Below are positions 59,311 through 64,000 of a DNA stretch of 64,000 nt, piece after piece. Origin of the DNA: CAZRWD01 sp964603785 (GTDB taxonomy: Bacteria; Fermentibacterota; Fermentibacteria; Fermentibacterales; Fermentibacteraceae); the NCBI GenBank assembly GCA_964603785.1, contig CAZRWD010000001.1, positions 372,001 to 436,000 of the forward strand, given 5' to 3'. Made by a program: the position numbers and the translations under genes. The notes beneath the pieces are model-generated. The model saw nothing but the letters and a program-made list of their open reading frames with translations. It was not told the origin of the DNA and did not search any database. Within the stretch, counting starts at the first letter, position 1; each line of letters begins with the position of its first letter.

Positions 59311-59852
59311 TCCGGGACCTCCGGGCCGCCCCGGGCGGCGCGACGAAGGGGCGGGTTCGAGGCATCGCGCTCGCTCAGGAGCGGGGTGCCGTCGACCCCC
59401 CAGTCTATTCCGGCGTCGGGATCGTCCCATGCTATCCCGTGCTCGTCGGTCCCGTCGTAGTAGCTGCTGACGACGTAGAGCAGGACGGATTCCTCGAGGG
59501 TGAGATAGCCGTGTGCGACGCCGGGGGGGATGAGTATCCCCGCTCCGGCCCCCGGAGAGAGGTCCGCGGTCGTCGAGACACCCCTCGACGGGGAGGCCGG
59601 CCGGAGGTCGTGGAAACCAGCCCTCATGACCCCGCTCACGGGGAACCAGAAGTCCCACTGCCTCTCGTGGAAGTGGAGGCCGCGCAGCACGCCGGCGCAT
59701 GATCTGGTGCAGTTCAGCTGCACGTCGCGGCCGAACGCCTCCTCGAACCACGACCGCCTGAATATCTCGACGAAGGACCCCCTCCCGTCCTCGTGGCACT
59801 GCAGCTCGACATGGAGGAGCCCGTCTATGCTGGAATCAGGGCGAGTCCTCAC
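59307..59852 (-). CDS. rfbC: dTDP-4-dehydrorhamnose 3,5-epimerase
   Basis: 181 residues from GTG behind GGGAG. The longer frame from ATG 59909 would add 19 residues without family match. Segments DGRGSFVEIFRRSWF, GVLRGLHFHERQWDFWFPVSG (with the catalytic His) and IPPGVAHGYLTLEESVLLYVVSSYYDGTDEHGI are diagnostic for RmlC. It makes dTDP-rhamnose precursors for surface glycans. The other rml genes are not in the window. Confidence 0.88.
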   Translation of the reverse strand: MRTRPDSSIDGLLHVELQCHEDGRGSFVEIFRRSWFEEAFGRDVQLNCTRSCAGVLRGLHFHERQWDFWFPVSGVMRAGFHDLRPASPSRGVSTTADLSPGAGAGILIPPGVAHGYLTLEESVLLYVVSSYYDGTDEHGIAWDDPDAGIDWGVDGTPLLSERDASNPPLRRAARGGPEVPE

Positions 59853-59950
59853 GGCACTCCCGGTGTTGATGGGCTTCCGGACAGACGCTAGTATTGACTC
59901 CTGAAGCATACAACCATCCCGCCCGGGTCGGCAAACTCCGGAGGTGCGGA

Positions 59951-60595
59951 ATGAAGCGCAGGGACAGGGCTCTCATGGCGGCCGGGCTGCTCTCGGAGAT
60001 GTACCCCGGCGCCCGCTGCCTCCTGGAGTACGGAGGCGTGCCCTGGCGCCTGCTCATTGCCACCATCCTCTCTGCCCAGACCACCGACGACTCGGTCAAC
60101 CGGGTCATCCCCTCCCTCTGGGAGGCGTTCCCCGATCCGGCATCGCTGGCGGCGGCGGACCTCGGTGAGGTCGAGCGGATAGTCCACCCCCTGGGTTTCT
60201 TCAGGAGCAAGGCCAGATCGATAACGGGCGCCGCCTCCTGGCTGGTGGAGAACGGCCGGGGCGAGGTGCCGTCGACCATGGAAAGACTCCTGTCCATACC
60301 GGGGGTGGGCAGGAAGACGGCCAACGTCGTGCTCGGGGAGGTGTGGTCGAAGCCCGCCCTAATCGTAGACACACATGTGAAGAGGCTCTCGGCCAGGCTC
60401 GACTTCTCGCGCAGCACAGACCCGGACAGGATCGAGAGCGATCTCGCCCGGCTGATCCCCCCCCGCATGCGCACGAGATTCAGCCATACGCTCGGCTTCC
60501 ACGGCAGGAGGGTCTGCACCGCCCGGAGGGCTATGTGCGCCGGATGCCGTCTGCTAGAGATCTGTCCGAGGATCGGCGTGTCCGCGGGAAAATGA
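59951..60595 (+). CDS. nth: Endonuclease III
   Basis: 214 residues. The ATG follows GGAGG by 7 nt. The helix-hairpin-helix LLSIPGVGRKTANVVLG (with catalytic Lys) and Asp in VDTHVKRLSARL are present, and the [4Fe-4S] pattern C-x6-C-x2-C-x5-C reads CTARRAMCAGCRLLEIC. The enzyme removes oxidised pyrimidines. The stop abuts a terminator hairpin. Confidence 0.93.
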   Translation: MKRRDRALMAAGLLSEMYPGARCLLEYGGVPWRLLIATILSAQTTDDSVNRVIPSLWEAFPDPASLAAADLGEVERIVHPLGFFRSKARSITGAASWLVENGRGEVPSTMERLLSIPGVGRKTANVVLGEVWSKPALIVDTHVKRLSARLDFSRSTDPDRIESDLARLIPPRMRTRFSHTLGFHGRRVCTARRAMCAGCRLLEICPRIGVSAGK

Positions 60596-60619
60596 TGCGG
60601 CCGCCCGGAGGCGGCCGCA
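60596..60619. terminator. Terminator-like hairpin between convergent nth and the repeat-protein gene
   Basis: TGCGGCCGCC (60596-60605) and GGCGGCCGCA (60610-60619) form a perfect 10-bp stem with a CGGA loop. There is no U-tract. It starts one base after the nth stop and could serve both strands. Confidence 0.55.
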
Positions 60620-60637
60620 CTCCGCGGGGATTCCGCC

Positions 60638-61261
60638 CTAGTCCATGTCTCCCAGGTCGACGTCCCAGTACACCCCGTCGGGGTCGATCCAGACCTCGTA
60701 CAGCGTATAGGTGTCGCCGTCCTCGTCCTCGCACATGATGTCGTAGTAGTCGTTGCTGGGGACGTAGAAGGTGAAGGACCTGCCGGGGCTGAGGACCTCG
60801 CTGCCGAGCCAGTCGCTTCCCCAGCTGTCGGAGCTGGAGGGGCTGCAGTAGATGTAGTAGATGGTCCAGCTGCCGAGCTCGTTGTTGATGGTCACCGGTG
60901 CCGTCGAGCCGCTGGAGGTGGTGTAGCTGGACCCGGAGTAGTCGTACTCGCCCAGGTCGTCCAGCGTGACGTACCAGCTCCAGGTGCCGGAGATGGGCAC
61001 GCCGTAGAGCACGTACTCGTCGCCGTCCTCGTCGATGAGCCTGATGTCGTAGTCGCCGCGGCTGACGGTGAACTCCCAGGTCTCGTCGGGGCTCATGATG
61101 TCGCTGCCCAGCCAGTCGTCGCCCCAGCTGTCCGAGGTGGAGGGCGAGATGTAGACGTAGTAGATGTCCCAGCTGCCCGTGCCGTTCGTTATCTCGATGG
61201 TGGCAGCGGAGGCTGCGAACACCACGGAGAGCGACAGGAGGGCAAGGAGTGCTTTCCTCAT
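60638..61261 (-). CDS. Secreted protein with two tandem beta-domain repeats
   Basis: 207 residues. A signal peptide (1-19, LLALLSLSVVFAASA) is followed by two copies of a domain of about 80-90 residues. Both copies have I.N..GSW.IYY.Y.SPS.SDSWG.DWLGS, then ..LSP.., then DEDGDEYVLY/DEDGDTYTLY. The protein is rich in Trp, Tyr, Asp and Ser and carries no enzyme motif. It may be a surface or carbohydrate-binding protein. No known family was recognised. Confidence 0.7.
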   Translation of the reverse strand: MRKALLALLSLSVVFAASAATIEITNGTGSWDIYYVYISPSTSDSWGDDWLGSDIMSPDETWEFTVSRGDYDIRLIDEDGDEYVLYGVPISGTWSWYVTLDDLGEYDYSGSSYTTSSGSTAPVTINNELGSWTIYYIYCSPSSSDSWGSDWLGSEVLSPGRSFTFYVPSNDYYDIMCEDEDGDTYTLYEVWIDPDGVYWDVDLGDMD

Positions 61262-61388
61262 CGGGTTCCTCCAGGGTTCGGGTTGACTCAACAGGATTCT
61301 ACCAGATGCACCCGGTCTGTCAATGTCGGACGCGCGCGGCCTCCCCGTTCTAGCCGGCAGGAGGCGGCCCCGTTCCAGCATCCGTGCG

Positions 61389-62591
61389 CTATCTGACTAT
61401 CACCAGCCTGTCCGATGCCGTTTCGGGTCCGGCAGTGCACACCGCCAGATATGCCCCGCAGGGCAGCGCGGTCAGGTCGGCTCTCACGATGCTCTCGCCG
61501 GCCCCGAGAACGGTGGTCCCGATGTCCTGGACGAGCCTCCCGTCGACGGAGAAGAACGCCAGCCCGACGCTGGACGGTGATTCGAGGACCACCCTGCAGT
61601 CGAAGAGCCCCCCGCCCGGGGAGCCCAGGACGGAGAAGTCGAAGCCGCCGCCCGGAACCGGTGACGCCTCCTCCTCGATGCCTGTCATGTTGGCGGGGTA
61701 GACCCTGACGTAGCCGTCGTAGTCGCTGGTCAGGAGGTCGTGCCCCCCGTCCCCGTTCCAGTCGTAGATCCACAGCCTCGTGCCGTAGTACTCGTGTATC
61801 GGGGCGCCGGCGCTCTGGAGCTGGACGCTCCCGCTGAAGACCGGGGCCGCGTTCGTGCCGGTGTTCTCGAAGTAGTAGACATAGGCGTTGTTCTCGCCTA
61901 CGATGAGGTCCTTCCTGCCGTCCCCGTTCAGATCGAACACCTGCGGGCAGCACCGGTACAGGTTGATCGGGGAGCCGCCGCTGGTTATCAGGGAGTAGCT
62001 TGTGAAGACGGGGACGGACTCGCCTCCGTCGTTCAGGTACAGCCTTATGTTCCCGGCCTGTGTTCCCAGGAGCATGTCGAGGTCCCCGTCCTCGTCCCAG
62101 TCGACGCATGCGGGGGCGGAGTTGGCGTCGACCTGGATGGTCACCCCGGCGCATGCGACCTTCGGCATGGTGGAGAGGGTTCCGTTCGAGTTGCGCCTGA
62201 AGTAGTTCACATAGCCGTTGCGGTCACCCACGATGATGTCGTCGTAACTGTCGTTGTTCCATTCCACTACCTGTGGATTCGTCGCGCCGGTGCATCAACC
62301 GTAGGGGAGTGTGATGTCCGCCCCGTCGGACTGCAGGTAGGTGAATCCCGTGAAGACCGGTGAATCAGCGGTACCCGAGTTCAGATAGAGGCGGATCTTT
62401 CCCAGGCTGAACTCGCCCAGCACCAGGTCGCTCTTGCCGTCGCCGTTCCAGTCGGCCATGCACGGGGCGCCGTAGTAGCCGACGTCTATGTCGACCCCCG
62501 ATGACTGAACCAGCGATGGAGCCCCGAAGGTGGGGGGGACGGCCGATGCTACCGCGAGGAGGACCGGGAGCAACATGGTGCATGCTCTCAT
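61389..62591 (-). pseudogene. Exported FG-GAP/VCBS-repeat protein interrupted by one in-frame TGA
   Basis: From ATG 62591 (GGAGG 7 nt upstream) a signal peptide MRACTMLLPVLLAVASA and a first FG-GAP repeat (DWNGDGKSDLVLGEF) run to a TGA at 62295-62297. The same frame then continues, in register, as CTGATNPQVVEWNNDSYDD with more repeats (DWDEDGDLDMLLG, DLNGDGRKDLIVG, DWNGDGGHDLLTS) and a C-terminal sorting-type domain. A single base change (for example GGA to TGA) explains the break. The downstream 292 codons from ATG 62267 could be made alone but lack a signal peptide. Confidence 0.7.
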
Positions 62592-62632
62592 GCCATAACC
62601 TCCGTGCGTGGATGCTACCACGGGAATAGGCA

Positions 62633-62662
62633 TTCACCCCGCCGCCCGCGTCAATGTATATT
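62633..62662 (+). promoter_or_regulatory. Candidate promoter of the DUF362 gene
   Basis: TTCACC (62633-62638), 18 bp, TATATT (62657-62662). An ATG at 62654 would overlap the -10 box, which argues for the TTG start at 62684. A small CCGCCC/GGGCGG hairpin lies between. Confidence 0.35.
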
Positions 62663-62683
62663 GCCGCCCGAAGGGCGGGTGCC

Positions 62684-63700
62684 TTGGAAGTCTACTACTC
62701 CTCCACCGCCGCCGGCGTTGGGAAGGCTGTTCGCGATGTCATGGAGGCGCTCGGGTGGAGGGACAGGCTCCCCCCGGGCGGCGACGTGCTCCTCAAGGTC
62801 AACCTCACCTGGGACTACTTCCGGCCGGGGGTCGACACCGGGCCGTGGGTGCTGGAGGCTGTGTCCTCCGTCCTGTCCGAGAGATTCGAGAGGATCTGGG
62901 TCGGGGAGTCGGGCCAGGTCCTCGTGGATGCCGACAGGGCTCTCGAAGCCAGCGGTGCGGGAGAGGTGGTCAGGCGACGGGGCCTCCTCTGGCACAACTT
63001 CTCCCGGAACGAATGGGTCGGGGTCGAGCGGAACGGGCTGAGCTTCGGCATACCGGCGATCTGCACGCGCATGCCCGTCGTCTCGATCCCGGTGGTCAAG
63101 ACCCATTACAGGACGGTGATCTCGGTCGCGCTGAAGAACCTCTACGGCTGCCTCAACGACGGTAGGCACAACTACCACCACAGGCTCTCCGACTATCTGA
63201 CCGCGGTCAACGAGTGCATCCCGGTCGCCTTCACCGTGGCCGACGGGACCGTCTCCCTGGAGGGCGACGGCCCCAAGCCCGGCAGCCCCCTGTACACGGG
63301 CTTCGTCGCCGCCTCCGCCGACCGTGTAGCGCTGGACGCCTCCATTTCCCGTGTGATGGGCTTCGATCCCGGGTCCATAGCGATCATCAGAGCGGCCGAG
63401 GGAGTGGTCGGAACCGCGGAGGACCTCGAGGATGTCTGCATCCCGCCGCTCGAGTCCCCTCCCCGCTTCCGCTTCACGCCCGCCCGGCCCAACTTCGTGG
63501 CGAGGGTCGAGAGGCTGCTGCGTGGAGGGAGGTCGGGCGGCCGCTCCGACGGCCCCCTGATGAAGCCCCTGAGGATCTGCGCGAGGCACTGGTACCGTAT
63601 CGCCTACCACCTGAAGGGTCAGAGGCGCGAAGCACTGCGGTTCATCGGGAACCTTCCCTGCCGCGGCCAGTGGCTGGGCGATCCGGAGGACGACGGGTGA
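62684..63700 (+). CDS. DUF362-family protein
   Basis: 338 residues from TTG 62684. An alternative ATG at 62654 adds 10 residues. The N-terminal VLLKVNLTWDY and IPVVKTHYRTVISVALKNLYGCL match the DUF362 family, with a later DGTVSLEGDGP and LDASISRVMGF. Many DUF362 proteins carry ferredoxin clusters, but this one has no CxxCxxC motif. The enzyme activity is not known. It overlaps the radical SAM gene by 4 nt, so the two are coupled. Confidence 0.8.
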   Translation: MEVYYSSTAAGVGKAVRDVMEALGWRDRLPPGGDVLLKVNLTWDYFRPGVDTGPWVLEAVSSVLSERFERIWVGESGQVLVDADRALEASGAGEVVRRRGLLWHNFSRNEWVGVERNGLSFGIPAICTRMPVVSIPVVKTHYRTVISVALKNLYGCLNDGRHNYHHRLSDYLTAVNECIPVAFTVADGTVSLEGDGPKPGSPLYTGFVAASADRVALDASISRVMGFDPGSIAIIRAAEGVVGTAEDLEDVCIPPLESPPRFRFTPARPNFVARVERLLRGGRSGGRSDGPLMKPLRICARHWYRIAYHLKGQRREALRFIGNLPCRGQWLGDPEDDG

Positions 63701-64000
63701 GACTCGGAGGACAGCTGAGGATGGGTCTCGATGCCCTGGGGGGGCTCCTCGGGCGGCCGAGACCGGTCAACGTGATGATCTCGGTTACCGACAGGTGCCC
63801 CAGCAGGTGTGCATACTGCCAGATACCGGAGCAGAACAGGCCGGATCTCGACACGGCGACATGGCTCAGGCTGATAGACGAGATGGCCTCGGCGGGAACC
63901 AGGCGGATCGGGGTCTGGGGAGGCGAGCCCCTGACCCGCCCCGACATCGTGGAGATCTGCTCGCATGCCAGGGAGAGGGGCATCTACGTCAGCCTCGACT
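63697..64000 (+). CDS. Radical SAM protein, 3' truncated by the window edge
   Basis: The GTG at 63697 overlaps the DUF362 stop, and 101 codons are visible. The cluster motif CPSRCAYC (CxxxCxxC) is near residue 36, preceded by VMISVTDR, and a GGEPL SAM-binding motif is near residue 78. This is the SPASM/PqqE- or MoaA-type radical SAM layout. The rest of the gene and its substrate lie outside the window. Confidence 0.85.
   Translation, partial: MRLGGQLRMGLDALGGLLGRPRPVNVMISVTDRCPSRCAYCQIPEQNRPDLDTATWLRLIDEMASAGTRRIGVWGGEPLTRPDIVEICSHARERGIYVSLD

Noticed and set aside
62295..62297. Selenocysteine or recoded TGA in the FG-GAP protein
   Set aside because: FG-GAP repeats use no selenocysteine, no SECIS-like hairpin was seen and TGA ends many other genes here.

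Overview
This is a very GC-rich, gene-dense bacterial segment with about 60 protein genes and two tRNAs. Most genes lie in long same-strand runs in which the stop of one gene overlaps the start of the next (ATGA, GTGA, TTGA, even CTGA). TGA is a normal stop throughout, so the code is standard. Secreted proteins with C-terminal FlgD-like/sorting domains, a Bat operon, FG-GAP proteins and the general gene style suggest an uncultured lineage near the Fibrobacteres-Chlorobi-Bacteroidetes group (for example a Fermentibacteria-like bacterium). That placement is inference, not proof.

Region by region: 1-11.6 kb (+) is a housekeeping run: murein enzymes (M15-like, L,D-transpeptidase), a beta-propeller protein, Era, ScpA/ScpB, an rRNA pseudouridine synthase, then a strong promoter and cmk-plsC-rpsA, then mtaB-coaE and a TPR membrane protein. 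11.6-12.26 kb is the only long gene-free stretch and holds two families of intergenic repeats. 12.26-19.3 kb (-) is a complete Bat/MoxR operon. 19.3-26.4 kb (-) carries a phosphohexomutase, a degenerate histidine-kinase-like protein, a TPR/MshEN protein, hutI, rpmA and a secreted M14 peptidase. After tRNA-Pro comes a PHP-glycosyltransferase fusion. It is followed by a cobalamin riboswitch controlling a BtuB-like receptor and a lipoprotein, and by an FAD enzyme with a flippase-like membrane protein. 34.6-36.4 kb (+) is an ABC exporter pair. 36.4-42.3 kb (-) has an M18 aminopeptidase, a giant dehydratase-activase protein and a small lipoprotein. 42.4-47.1 kb (+) holds two tandem AP-superfamily phosphodiesterases and a membrane protein. 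47.1-48.8 kb (-) is sat with two small companion genes. 49-51.6 kb (+) is a second ABC pair with two small membrane-associated proteins. 52.5-53.6 kb has twin cyclic-nucleotide-domain proteins. 53.6-57.9 kb (-) is the conserved smpB-amidase-GerMN-like-murI-rph-rdgB run. After tRNA-Leu come an OadB-like sodium pump subunit, rfbC, nth, secreted repeat proteins (one interrupted by an in-frame TGA), a DUF362 protein and a truncated radical SAM gene.

The most unusual signals are: repeated use of CTG as a start codon behind good Shine-Dalgarno sites; a B12 riboswitch whose terminal hairpin appears to hide the ribosome site of a CTG-started btuB; exact 125-bp tandem repeats next to long-armed palindromes; and several essential-family proteins with altered catalytic motifs (CoaE P-loop Lys to Gln, Era G3/G4, a histidine-less kinase, and a possible P-loop-less APS-kinase relative beside sat).
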